In this document: piece by piece, positions 43,167 through 51,719 of the stretch
Position numbering within the stretch: position 1 is the first letter of the stretch
Layout of the letters: every line of letters begins with the position of its first letter
DNA from: Flavobacteriaceae bacterium
GTDB lineage: Bacteria > Bacteroidota > Bacteroidia > Flavobacteriales > Flavobacteriaceae
Assembly (NCBI GenBank): GCA_016744415.1
Contig: JADGEL010000002.1
Coordinates: 248,001 to 312,000 of the forward strand
Direction: 5' to 3'
Length of the DNA: 64,000 bases
Position numbers and translations under genes: made by a program
Notes under the pieces: model-generated
What the model was told of the DNA's origin: nothing
Database searches by the model: none
Seen by the model: only the letters and a program-made list of their open reading frames with translations

Positions 43167-43176
43167 GTTAGCAACA
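43167..43176. repeat. cassette-flanking inverted repeat, left arm (AbiH)
   Basis: GTTAGCAACA, 22 bases before the AbiH ATG; pairs with TGTTGCCAAC at 44287-44296 (9 of 10). Confidence 0.55.
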
Positions 43177-43198
43177 ATTACACAACACAACCAACTAA

Positions 43199-44281
43199 AT
43201 GAACTTCAAATCAAAAAATTTAATTCTAATTATAGGTAATGGATTTGATTTAGCACATAAATTTAAAACATCTTACAATGATTTTGCTAACCATATCATA
43301 GAAAAAAAACTCGCAACGACAATCATCGATTCAAATAATTCAAATTATAAAGGTTCTTTAATTACAAAAGGCTTTGTTAGAGAATTGCACTTTAATATGG
43401 TTTTTAATCAACACGGTAGTGTTATGCAACAAATACATTACTACAAAAATAATAAGGACCTCTCTGGAGTTTCTGACACATTAAAAAAATTCTCTTATGA
43501 AATAAAACATATTATAACCAATGACTTTTTGGGAAAATTATTCGATAACCATTATGATAATTGGTTTGATATTGAAAACGCATATTTTAATGAATTAATT
43601 TCTATAGAAGAGAAAACAGTAAGAACAAAACCGAAAGAAGAAGAAATAAAAAAATTAAATGAAAATTTAATTGAGGTTAAGGATTTACTCTTTGAATATT
43701 TAAAAACCATCAACACCCTACCAAACCGTTTTGTAAACTCGTATTTTAAATCGACTTTATTCAATTCACTCGATAACATTTATGTAATAAATTTCAACTA
43801 TACAATAACACTTGAGAATTACATCGAATCAAATGAATCCATAAAAATTAATTATATACACGGAGATATAGAATCTGAGAACATAATATTCGGATATGGA
43901 AATGATCAGCATCCTAAATACAAAAGAATTAAAAACTCTGGCATAGATGAATATTTAAGATTCTTTAAAACGTTTGAATATTTGAGTAATGGAAAATATT
44001 CCGAAATTTATGAAAAAGCATTGGAGAAGTTTGATGATTACGATGTTTCAATTATTGGACATTCATTAGGACAAACTGATAAAACTTTGCTTAAAGAAAT
44101 TATAAACAATTCTAAATGTAAAAGAATTCACCTTCATAAAAGAGCAGATTTAAGTGGGGATTTAGTAAACTTAAAGGAGAGTTTTAATAAACAGATTTTT
44201 TCAATAAGTAGAATTATAGATAATGAGAAAGATTTAAGAGTTAAAGTCTTAAATTTTAAAGACAGTAATTATTTCCCTTAA
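43199..44281 (+). CDS. AbiH-family abortive infection protein
   Basis: 360 residues. N-terminal LILIIGNGFDLAHKFKTSYNDF is the signature of the AbiH family; later NFNYT (about 199), YIHGD (about 220) and IIGHSLGQTDKTLL (about 285) complete the pattern. The N-terminal GNGFD motif and GHSL region suggest a Rossmann-type nucleotide-binding fold. AbiH blocks phage growth in lactococci by an unknown mechanism. It is framed by near-perfect 10-bp inverted arms as a single-gene cassette. Confidence 0.88.
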   Translation: MNFKSKNLILIIGNGFDLAHKFKTSYNDFANHIIEKKLATTIIDSNNSNYKGSLITKGFVRELHFNMVFNQHGSVMQQIHYYKNNKDLSGVSDTLKKFSYEIKHIITNDFLGKLFDNHYDNWFDIENAYFNELISIEEKTVRTKPKEEEIKKLNENLIEVKDLLFEYLKTINTLPNRFVNSYFKSTLFNSLDNIYVINFNYTITLENYIESNESIKINYIHGDIESENIIFGYGNDQHPKYKRIKNSGIDEYLRFFKTFEYLSNGKYSEIYEKALEKFDDYDVSIIGHSLGQTDKTLLKEIINNSKCKRIHLHKRADLSGDLVNLKESFNKQIFSISRIIDNEKDLRVKVLNFKDSNYFP

Positions 44282-44286
44282 ACCAC

Positions 44287-44296
44287 TGTTGCCAAC
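44287..44296. repeat. cassette-flanking inverted repeat, right arm (AbiH)
   Basis: TGTTGCCAAC, five bases after the AbiH stop; partner of 43167-43176. Confidence 0.55.
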
Positions 44297-44332
44297 AAAG
44301 AACTGATTTAAAAAACAGGTCTATTTGTCCAA

Positions 44333-44430
44333 AATATTTACTACAATTATTTAAATTGTAGTATCAATATTTGGAAAGTATTTTTCAAAAGCTTTACCTT
44401 CTTTAAAACTATTAACATTTTTAATTTTAT
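44333..44430 (-). repeat. island direct repeat D, copy 3 (short)
   Basis: TTACTACAATTATTTAAATTG and the following about 70 bases match the 3' end of the 82-residue gene (copies at 26262 and 37450). It lies directly downstream of the recombinase gene, 35 bases from its stop. Confidence 0.65.
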
Positions 44431-44463
44431 TAGTATAAATATTAACATGCGAAGGATTTACTT

Positions 44464-45723
44464 TTATAAAATTTTTCTAGTTAAATCTGTTGCATCATTA
44501 CTTTTGGTTTCACCATTAAACTTCGATCTCAGAATGGCCATATCTTCACTTACCTTTCTATCCAAAATTTTAGCATAATGCTGTGTCGTTTTAAGAGACT
44601 TATGCCCTAGCATTTTGCTTACGGACTCAATTGGTACACCATTGGTTAAAGTGACCGTTGTGGCGAATGTATGGCGTGCTAAATGGAATGTTAAGTTCTT
44701 CGTGATTTCGCATAAGTCGGCAATTTCTTTTAAATATGCATTCATTTTTTGATTGCTTGATACTGGAAGAAGTAAATCACTATTTACTACAATTGGATGA
44801 TTTGCATATTTTTTAAAAATTGCTTCTGCAGTAGGTAAAATTGGAATATTACTTCTTGTATCCGTTTTTGTTCTTTTGATTTTAATCCAACGCCCACCAT
44901 CAATACCAATAACGACATGGTTTATGGAAAGTTTTTTAACATCTGCATACGCCAACCCTGTAAAACAACAGAAAATAAAGATATCCTTTACTTGATCTAA
45001 GCGTTTAGTATGGAGTTTCTTCGAAAGCATTTTTTGGATTTCTTCCTCTGTTAAGAATTCTCTATCAATCACTTTTAACCTAGCTTTCCAATTAAAGAAT
45101 GGGTCTTTACTTATCCAATCGTTCGCATAAGCAATACGGATAATCTTTTTGAAATTAGTAATATATTTAATAGCTGTATTATGGCTACAACTTCTTTCCG
45201 TCTTTAAATAATACTCAAGACCATTGATGAATTTATAATCTACTTCTTTAACTGGAATGTCATCAGCATTATATTCTAACTTAATATAGGACTCTACGTG
45301 TTTTCTAGCTGTTTTATACCGTTCAAGAGTTCCTTGAGCAAAATCTTTACCAACTAAATGCTCAACTTGATTATTGTGATCTTGGAAAACCTTAAGGAGC
45401 ATTTTATTTTTTTCATCCTTGCCTTGGTATATATCACGGAGTTTTGCTGCAGTAAATATCTTACTGTTTTCTACCAGGCTATCATGGATTTTATAAATTT
45501 TGTTGGTAATAATATCAATATAACGATTCAACTCTTGTGCCTCTTGAGAGTAGCCAATTGACTTTCCTGCTTGAGCATTCCATTTATTAATATAAACTTT
45601 TCTTCTAATACTTAATTCTGCACGTTTACCATTCACAGTAATTCTAAAGTAAATATTTACTTTACCGTTACTATCTGCTTTACTACGTTTTATATAGAAA
45701 AGAAGTGAAAATGAATTATACAT
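44464..45723 (-). CDS. tyrosine recombinase / integrase
   Basis: 419 residues. N-terminal Arm-binding-like domain (about 1-90), SAM-like core-binding domain (about 100-200), and catalytic domain with HLARH (about 346), GHKSLKTTQHY (His, Tyr about 378). The usual first Arg in TGLR is Ala here (FTGLAYADVKKL), as in many Bacteroidota integrases of the CTnDOT group. It sits at the island end, between repeat D copy 3 and tRNA-Ser, and is the best candidate for having built or moved the island. Confidence 0.93.
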   Translation of the reverse strand: MYNSFSLLFYIKRSKADSNGKVNIYFRITVNGKRAELSIRRKVYINKWNAQAGKSIGYSQEAQELNRYIDIITNKIYKIHDSLVENSKIFTAAKLRDIYQGKDEKNKMLLKVFQDHNNQVEHLVGKDFAQGTLERYKTARKHVESYIKLEYNADDIPVKEVDYKFINGLEYYLKTERSCSHNTAIKYITNFKKIIRIAYANDWISKDPFFNWKARLKVIDREFLTEEEIQKMLSKKLHTKRLDQVKDIFIFCCFTGLAYADVKKLSINHVVIGIDGGRWIKIKRTKTDTRSNIPILPTAEAIFKKYANHPIVVNSDLLLPVSSNQKMNAYLKEIADLCEITKNLTFHLARHTFATTVTLTNGVPIESVSKMLGHKSLKTTQHYAKILDRKVSEDMAILRSKFNGETKSNDATDLTRKIL

Positions 45724-45906
45724 AGGAGTCAGTTAGTTTTTATTATATAAATATACAAAATTAAAAACAAACCACCTTATTTAACTCCTTTAATATCAAT
45801 GATTCATAGTTAATTAGGGGTCAGTTGAAGAATTAATTTAGTGACCCCTAATTGGGCACTTTTAATTTGGTTTTGGATGGTATTCAATGATATTTCGTAA
45901 AACTAA
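45724..45906. other. gap between recombinase gene and tRNA terminator
   Basis: About 180 bases with a short direct repeat (AGGGGTCA / GTGACCCCTAATT in inverted form around 45817-45852) and no gene. The inverted TTAGGGGTCA/TGACCCCTAA pair could be part of an attachment or integrase-binding site. Confidence 0.4.
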
Positions 45907-45939
45907 AAAAGCCTACAATCATAATGATTATAGGCTTTT
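45907..45939 (-). terminator. intrinsic terminator of tRNA-Ser
   Basis: AAAAGCCTA and TAGGCTTTT arms around an ATCAT-ATGAT inner pair, followed on the minus strand by a T-tract. Lies 24 bases downstream of the tRNA 3' end. Confidence 0.85.
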
Positions 45940-45962
45940 GATGAGATTTGACAATCTCTAAG

Positions 45963-46047
45963 CGGAGAAAGAGGGATTCGAACCCCCGGAGGTGTGACCC
46001 TCGCTAGTTTTCAAGACTAGTGCATTCGACCACTCTGCCATTTCTCC
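45963..46047 (-). tRNA. tRNA-Ser(UGA)
   Basis: 85 bases with acceptor arms GGAGAAA/TTTCTCC, D-loop GGCAGAGTGGTCGAA, anticodon loop CTTGAAA (anticodon TGA) in stem CTAGT/ACTAG, a long variable arm as in tRNA-Ser, and T-loop GGTTCGAATCC. CCA is not encoded. The 3' end faces the recombinase gene 240 bases away. Confidence 0.93.
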
Positions 46048-46260
46048 AAGTGTCTTCTGCTTTACCTAAATTTGGAAAATCTATTATCAAAAAGAAAAAC
46101 ATTTCCTTTAGGCGGGTGCAAATATAAGTTGCTTTTTCTTTTACTCAAACTTTTTTACTAAAAATATTAAAAAAAATCACCCTATCAATTCTCAAATTAT
46201 TCTTGCAATTTGGTTTATCAATTAATAAGCGTTTGTTACTTTTGCTTAAAACTCTTTTAC

Positions 46261-47325
46261 ATGGCAAGTAACACTTTTGGAAACCTATTCACTCTTACAA
46301 CTTTTGGAGAATCGCATGGTGAAGCAATTGGCGGAATTATTGATGGATGTCCTACTGGATTAGAGCTTAACTTAGATGCCATTCAGCAAGAATTGAATCG
46401 TAGAAAACCTGGTCAATCAGATATTGTTACCCAACGTAAAGAGCCTGATGAGGTACAATTTTTATCAGGAATATTTGAAGGAAAAACCACAGGAACTTCT
46501 ATTGGATTTATCATTCACAATACCAATCAAAAGAGTAAAGATTATTCGCACAACGTAAATGTGTATCGCCCTTCGCATGCCGATTTTACCTATGACAAAA
46601 AATATGGACATCGCGATCATAGAGGTGGTGGGCGTACATCTGCTCGTGAAACCGCTAATTGGGTAGTTGCCGGTGCTATTGCAAAACAATTGATTTCTGA
46701 TATCAATATTAACGCTTTTACTTCGTCAGTTGGAGAAATTACTATTAATAAACCTTATCAAGAATTAGATTTTTCTTTGATTGAATCAAATTCTATCAGG
46801 TGCCCTCAAACTGAAGTTGCCGAAGAAATGATTCAGCATATCAAAGAAATTAAAAAACAAGGTGATACTATTGGAGGTACAATTACTTGTGTTGCGCAAA
46901 ATATCCCTATTGGTTTAGGAGAACCAATTTTTGACAAACTACATGCTCAACTCGGTAAAGCAATGCTTTCGATAAATGCTGTTAAAGGGTTTGAATATGG
47001 TAGTGGTTTTTGCGGTACCAAAATGAAAGGAAGTAATCATAACGATGCTTTTAATGCTGATGGCACTACAAAAACAAATCTTTCTGGAGGGATTCAAGGT
47101 GGAGTTAGCAACGGTATGGACATCTATTTTAGAGTTGCATTTAAACCTGTAGCCACTTTGATTCAAAAACAAGAAACGATAGATAGTGATGGTAATATCG
47201 TAGAAATGCAAGGACGCGGTCGGCACGACCCCTGTGTAGTGCCTAGAGCTGTACCTATTGTTGAAGCTATGGCAGCACTTGTATTGGCAGATTTTTATTT
47301 ACTAAATAAGACGACTAAGATTTAG
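46261..47325 (+). CDS. aroC: chorismate synthase
   Basis: 354 residues from the ATG at 46261 ([20 protein letters not shown]); the frame upstream of it is not conserved. Family signatures: [14 protein letters not shown] near the N-terminus, [20 protein letters not shown] in the middle (FMN/EPSP-binding), and [18 protein letters not shown] near the end. It makes chorismate from EPSP, the last step of the shikimate pathway, using reduced FMN. It is a single gene on the plus strand, convergent with the kelch protein gene. Confidence 0.97.
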   Translation: MASNTFGNLFTLTTFGESHGEAIGGIIDGCPTGLELNLDAIQQELNRRKPGQSDIVTQRKEPDEVQFLSGIFEGKTTGTSIGFIIHNTNQKSKDYSHNVNVYRPSHADFTYDKKYGHRDHRGGGRTSARETANWVVAGAIAKQLISDININAFTSSVGEITINKPYQELDFSLIESNSIRCPQTEVAEEMIQHIKEIKKQGDTIGGTITCVAQNIPIGLGEPIFDKLHAQLGKAMLSINAVKGFEYGSGFCGTKMKGSNHNDAFNADGTTKTNLSGGIQGGVSNGMDIYFRVAFKPVATLIQKQETIDSDGNIVEMQGRGRHDPCVVPRAVPIVEAMAALVLADFYLLNKTTKI

Positions 47326-47326
47326 T

Positions 47327-48694
47327 TTATTTTAGAATCTTAGATTTGTTAATTTTTGTTTTTTCTAGCTCATCTAAATCTATACTATATACATTTTTAG
47401 ATGGAGTTATAGAATATTCATTTTGCAAGTAACCTCCCAATATATATAATTTATTATTATAAAAATGCATGTTTGCCTTTTTCAAAAACAAACCAATTAA
47501 ATATTGATTTAATTCATTTGTGTTAATGTTAAAAGTCAGTACTTTACCATTTTCATATATATAAATAGTATCATTAAAATGCGTAATTGCTGGTCTATTA
47601 ATTACTTCAAAAGATTTGCCTTCTATTTTCCATTTCCCTGAATTTAAATCTAGAGATTCAATTAAACTTATATCATTACCACTATTACCGCCTATTAAAT
47701 ATATTTTATCTTTTACTAGAATCCCTTTTGTTTCTTTAGCAGTAGGCATATCATCTAACTCAAACCACAATCCTGTTTTAAGGTTGTATAAATGAACTTT
47801 ATTTGAAAATATTTTTACTTTATTTTTACTTACCTTAACTGACCCTCCAATAATTATTAAATTTTCATTTTTTAAAACGGATGCAAAATTAACTGCTTGA
47901 TGTGGGTTTACATCATCTAAAAATACAGAATCCTTTACTAAATCATAAACTTCAATTTTATCATCTAAATATTCTCGACTTTTATTTTTAGATAGCCTAC
48001 GACCTCCAATTACATATATCTTATCCTCATAATAATGAATCTCACAATTTGCCTTTTCCCTAAATTCCAAGTTAGAATAACTCCAAGAATCATTTTCTAT
48101 ATAGTATATACTAGATTGGCGTGAAAATTTACGATAAGAATAATCAAATCCTACATCATCCAAAGCTTCTAGAGCAGCATCATATTGGATATTCTCATAT
48201 TTACGACTACTTAAAGTTTGCATATATTCATTTGTTTCATTTGATCTATCACCACCAAAAAGATAAATTTTGCCATCTACAAGTGTAGATCCAAATGAAT
48301 AAATTCCCTTATCTAAAGATGTTAACTTTTCAAATCGTAAGCTATTTCTTTTATACTCTCTTGAACTTACTAAAACATCCTCTAAGCTTTGTGTTTGAGA
48401 AATAAGATAAATTATTTTATTGCTATTTTTAAAATCTGAAACCGCTATCTTTTTAGTTAAATAACCGATATGTGAAATGATTAACGAATCTTTATTAGTT
48501 AATTTATAATCTATTTTTAAATTAAATTCTCCTTTAGAATTTGTTGCAGATCCAATATTAGATTCTTTAAGATAAACATTAACACCAACTAATGGGCTTT
48601 CATCAGTTTGACTCAATACATACCCATCTATATTTTGGGAAAAAGCAAAATAACTTACAAACAGAAATAATAAAAATAGTGTTTCCTCTTTCAT
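47327..48694 (-). CDS. kelch-repeat protein with carboxypeptidase-regulatory-like domain
   Basis: 455 residues. Signal peptide, then a CarbopepD_reg-like beta-sandwich (about 20-100: VLSQTDESPLVGVNVYLKE, ISHIGYLTKK) as in SusC N-termini, then kelch propeller repeats with the GG motif (KIYLFGGDRS, KIYVIGGRR, NLIIIGGSV, KIYLIGGNSG, KLYILGGYL). Probably an exported or outer-membrane-facing binding protein. Four bases separate it from the DUF885 peptidase gene, so they are likely co-transcribed. Confidence 0.85.
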   Translation of the reverse strand: MKEETLFLLFLFVSYFAFSQNIDGYVLSQTDESPLVGVNVYLKESNIGSATNSKGEFNLKIDYKLTNKDSLIISHIGYLTKKIAVSDFKNSNKIIYLISQTQSLEDVLVSSREYKRNSLRFEKLTSLDKGIYSFGSTLVDGKIYLFGGDRSNETNEYMQTLSSRKYENIQYDAALEALDDVGFDYSYRKFSRQSSIYYIENDSWSYSNLEFREKANCEIHYYEDKIYVIGGRRLSKNKSREYLDDKIEVYDLVKDSVFLDDVNPHQAVNFASVLKNENLIIIGGSVKVSKNKVKIFSNKVHLYNLKTGLWFELDDMPTAKETKGILVKDKIYLIGGNSGNDISLIESLDLNSGKWKIEGKSFEVINRPAITHFNDTIYIYENGKVLTFNINTNELNQYLIGLFLKKANMHFYNNKLYILGGYLQNEYSITPSKNVYSIDLDELEKTKINKSKILK

Positions 48695-48698
48695 AAAA

Positions 48699-50531
48699 TT
48701 ATTCTTCTAATTCAGTGGTAACCCACTTATTAACTATGTTTTCTAGAACATTTAAAGGGAGTGCCCCATTTGATAAAATAACTTCATGAAATTTTCGGAT
48801 ATCAAACTTGTCACCTAATCTTTCTTTTGCCATTTCTCGCAATTCCAAAATTTTCAACATTCCAATTTTATAGGCAGTCGCTTGACTTGGCATCACAATA
48901 TGGCGCTCTACCATTTTAATAGCATCTAACTCAGCATTTGGTGTATTATCAGTATAGTATTTAATTCCCTCTTCTCGAGTCCATTTTTTTGTATGTATTC
49001 CAGTATCAACTACCAATCTACATGCTCTCCATAATTCCATTGCCAAACGTCCAAAATCAGAATATGGGTCAGAATAAAAGCCCATTTCTTTGGGTACAAA
49101 TTCTGAATACAATCCCCAACCTTCAATATATGCTGTATAACTACCAAATTTTCTAAACTTAGGAATACTCGTTAATTCTTGCGCGATTGACAATTGCATA
49201 TGATGCCCCGGTATCCCTTCATGATATGCCAAAGCCTCCATTTGATAACTAGGCATACTCGCCATATCATACATATTTGCATAATAAGTTCCTGGTCTAG
49301 AACCATCTGGAGCTGGATCTTGATAAAATGCTTTTCCTGCAGATTTTTCTCTAAACCCTTCAACCGCTTTTACTTTTAGCGCCGCTTTTGGTTTGGTAAT
49401 AAACAACTCATCCAATCTGGTTTGCATACTATCAATTATCATTGTAGCTTCTTGCATATATTCTGCTCTACCCTCATTAGAATCCTCAAAATAAAATTGA
49501 GAATCTACTTTCATAAACTTAAAAAAGGATTGTAAATCACCCTCAAATCCAACAGATTTTTTAATAATTCTCATTTCATCATGAATTCTAGTCACCTCAC
49601 TCAATCCTAATTGATGAATCTCATCAGAAGTTAAATTGGTGGTTGTAGTTCTTTTTAACGCATTCTTAAAATAAGCCTCTCCATTTGGGAATTTCCATGT
49701 TCCATCTTCATTGGTTGCCACTTTTTCTTGCTCTTCTAGAGTTTTTATTAAATGAGTATAAGCTGGAAAAACTCCATTCAACAATCCATCAATCCCTTTA
49801 TTTATTAAGTTTTTCTTTTCATCATCACTAATATCAAGTGCAATAACTTTGGATGAAAAATCTTCTAACAACGTGCTATTCCTATTTGATTTATCAAAAG
49901 GAGCGCCTGTAATTACATTTCTAGAATCTTCAATTACTTTAAAAAACACAAACTTTGGAATCATGATTCCAGCATCTTGTCTGTTTTTTAAATTAATAAC
50001 TAATTGGTCAAACAAAGGTTTCATTCCGTTCAATCGAGCAATATAATTTTCAGCATCTTTAACATCAGTAATTTGATGCATGTTGATTAAAAATGCAGGA
50101 ACTTCTGCTTGCATCCCATGCATTTGGTTTACAGGATAATTATAAAGCCTATACTTATAATCACTTATTTGATTCTCTAATTTTGATTTGTACAAATCAT
50201 AACTCAATTTAGTTGCGCTATCTAAAGCATCCGTATTTATAGAATCTTTAAGCCATTGCAAAGATTGTTTACAATGTTTTAATTCTTTCGCAGCAAATAC
50301 ATCAGAATAATCATTCCACTTATCTGCATCTTTTTTGATACCCAAATATGTTTGATCTTCTGGTTTACTATTTAAATCTTCTTGATATTGTGTTTCAAAA
50401 AAATCATTTGCCTTTTGTGATTCAAAAGTAATTACTTTATCAGAAATTTCATTTTTCTCATTATTACTACATGCAATCAACAAGATGGATACTCCAAAAA
50501 TCAGGATATTTTTTAAATTAAGGTTAGTCAT
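48699..50531 (-). CDS. DUF885 family lipoprotein, probable metallopeptidase
   Basis: 610 residues. Lipobox ILLIAC with Cys21. The zinc motif is HEGIPGHHMQ (about 440), the form of HExxH typical of DUF885, followed downstream by ELDAIKMVERH and the conserved C-terminal region with PSQATAYKIG. It is predicted to be a periplasmic or surface metallopeptidase. It is upstream of the kelch gene in the same direction. Confidence 0.88.
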   Translation of the reverse strand: MTNLNLKNILIFGVSILLIACSNNEKNEISDKVITFESQKANDFFETQYQEDLNSKPEDQTYLGIKKDADKWNDYSDVFAAKELKHCKQSLQWLKDSINTDALDSATKLSYDLYKSKLENQISDYKYRLYNYPVNQMHGMQAEVPAFLINMHQITDVKDAENYIARLNGMKPLFDQLVINLKNRQDAGIMIPKFVFFKVIEDSRNVITGAPFDKSNRNSTLLEDFSSKVIALDISDDEKKNLINKGIDGLLNGVFPAYTHLIKTLEEQEKVATNEDGTWKFPNGEAYFKNALKRTTTTNLTSDEIHQLGLSEVTRIHDEMRIIKKSVGFEGDLQSFFKFMKVDSQFYFEDSNEGRAEYMQEATMIIDSMQTRLDELFITKPKAALKVKAVEGFREKSAGKAFYQDPAPDGSRPGTYYANMYDMASMPSYQMEALAYHEGIPGHHMQLSIAQELTSIPKFRKFGSYTAYIEGWGLYSEFVPKEMGFYSDPYSDFGRLAMELWRACRLVVDTGIHTKKWTREEGIKYYTDNTPNAELDAIKMVERHIVMPSQATAYKIGMLKILELREMAKERLGDKFDIRKFHEVILSNGALPLNVLENIVNKWVTTELEE

Positions 50532-50545
50532 GGTTAGGTTAGGCT

Positions 50546-50881
50546 TTATTTTATGTTATGATCTTTTGATGTGTCTAATCCTATCTTACCAGAAAGGATA
50601 TCGAAATACATTTTAAAGTCTGATTTAAGACTCCACAATGGATATTTAAAAGTGGCTGGTTTGTTCTTCTCAAAAAAGAAATGACCAACCCAAGCAAAGC
50701 CATATCCAGCTAACGGAACATATAAAAACAAGATAGGTTGCCGATGATAAATAGCTGTGAGTGCCAGGGCGAAAACAATGGTTGTACCAATTACGTGTAA
50801 TACCCTACAGGTTTTATTACTATGCTCTGTTAAGTAGAATTTATAAAATTCTGGATAGGTTTCTATTCTATCTTCTGACAT
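50546..50881 (-). CDS. DUF962/Mpo1-like membrane protein
   Basis: 111 residues. YKFYLTEHSNKTCRVLHVIG at the N-terminus and YGFAWVGHFFFEKNKPATF in the middle are the conserved His-containing motifs of DUF962, a family related to yeast Mpo1 (an Fe-dependent dioxygenase of 2-hydroxy fatty acids). Two membrane segments (about 28-62). Its start overlaps the upstream DUF2461 stop by one base, so they are coupled. Confidence 0.88.
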   Translation of the reverse strand: MSEDRIETYPEFYKFYLTEHSNKTCRVLHVIGTTIVFALALTAIYHRQPILFLYVPLAGYGFAWVGHFFFEKNKPATFKYPLWSLKSDFKMYFDILSGKIGLDTSKDHNIK

Positions 50882-51546
50882 TAGTTGATTGCTTTTTTAA
50901 AAAATTCACGAATAGGCTTTGCTGTTTTTGAAAACGAAACAATGGTTTTCATTAGTTCTTCACTTTCAATTATTTCTGGATCTAAATGTGCAAAATAATA
51001 CCATTGTTTATTATAAATAAGTTGTTGCTCCTCTCCTATTTCTTTATATTGTTTCGGAATTCGTTTTGCTTTTTTACCTTTTATTTCTTCAAAAGATTTG
51101 ATAAATGTTTTATCAGAAACGAGCGAATTAAATTCTTTAGTATTTTTAGAAATATAATTTCTTATTTTTTCTATTTGTTGAGTATCGGGTCCAAATACAC
51201 CTCCGTATACTCCTAACTTCTCTGGACCAAGCTCTACATATATTCCAGGGTAGGATTTGTCTTTTCTTCCTCCTTTAGAAATAATTGCGGAGTTATTTAA
51301 CTTATAAGGTGTTTTATCTTTTGAAAATCGAATATCACGATTTATTCTAAAAATAGCTTCTTTTTGTGTGATTTGTATTTCAGTATCTTCATTAGAAAGC
51401 TCTTCAATCAAATCAGTAATAAAAACTTTAAAAGGTTCGCGAACAGTGTTTTCATAACGCTTACGATTTTTATCAAACCAATCTTTGTTATTGTTTGCTG
51501 CTAAATCTTTAAAAAATTGTAGGTAATCAGAAGTAAAATAATACAT
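50881..51546 (-). CDS. DUF2461 family protein
   Basis: 221 residues. LQFFKDLAANNNKDWFDKNR at the start, then FRINRDIRFSKDKTPYK and ISKGGRKDKSYPGIYVEL, and KRIPKQYK in the second half are the conserved blocks of DUF2461 (TIGR02453). The function is unknown; the protein is cytoplasmic. It forms an overlapping pair with the DUF962 gene. Confidence 0.88.
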   Translation of the reverse strand: MYYFTSDYLQFFKDLAANNNKDWFDKNRKRYENTVREPFKVFITDLIEELSNEDTEIQITQKEAIFRINRDIRFSKDKTPYKLNNSAIISKGGRKDKSYPGIYVELGPEKLGVYGGVFGPDTQQIEKIRNYISKNTKEFNSLVSDKTFIKSFEEIKGKKAKRIPKQYKEIGEEQQLIYNKQWYYFAHLDPEIIESEELMKTIVSFSKTAKPIREFFKKAIN

Positions 51547-51614
51547 AATTTTAGGTTAATGTGTAAAGTTAAAAAAGATTATCAATAAAAATAAACTTTA
51601 ACATTTACACAAAA

Positions 51615-51643
51615 AAACACCATCTACAAAATAGATGGTGTTT
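51615..51643 (-). terminator. intrinsic terminator of the haem-uptake operon
   Basis: AAACACCATCTA and its exact complement with a five-base loop, followed on the minus strand by a run of T. Lies about 80 bases after the last haem operon gene. Confidence 0.85.
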
Positions 51644-51719
51644 AAAAACTAACTCAAATTGTTGATAACTAATCTAAAATTCTATTTTTTCTTTTATACA
51701 TTCATATAAAGTGAATTAT

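Larger units (their letters stand above)
42778..43198. other. 421-base gap holding interspersed element E
   Basis: Element E (42908-43149) and the left arm of the AbiH cassette (43167-43176) fill most of it. No gene seen; the short minus-strand frame across it is a shadow of the palindrome. Confidence 0.6.

Noticed and set aside
24694..44296. a classical integron
   Set aside because: The flanking arms do not match the attC core GTTRRRY, and the recombinase is a CTnDOT-like enzyme without visible integron-integrase features.
45963..46047. tRNA-Ser as the integration site of the island
   Set aside because: No second copy of its 3' end is visible at the other end of the island within the window; kept only as a possibility.
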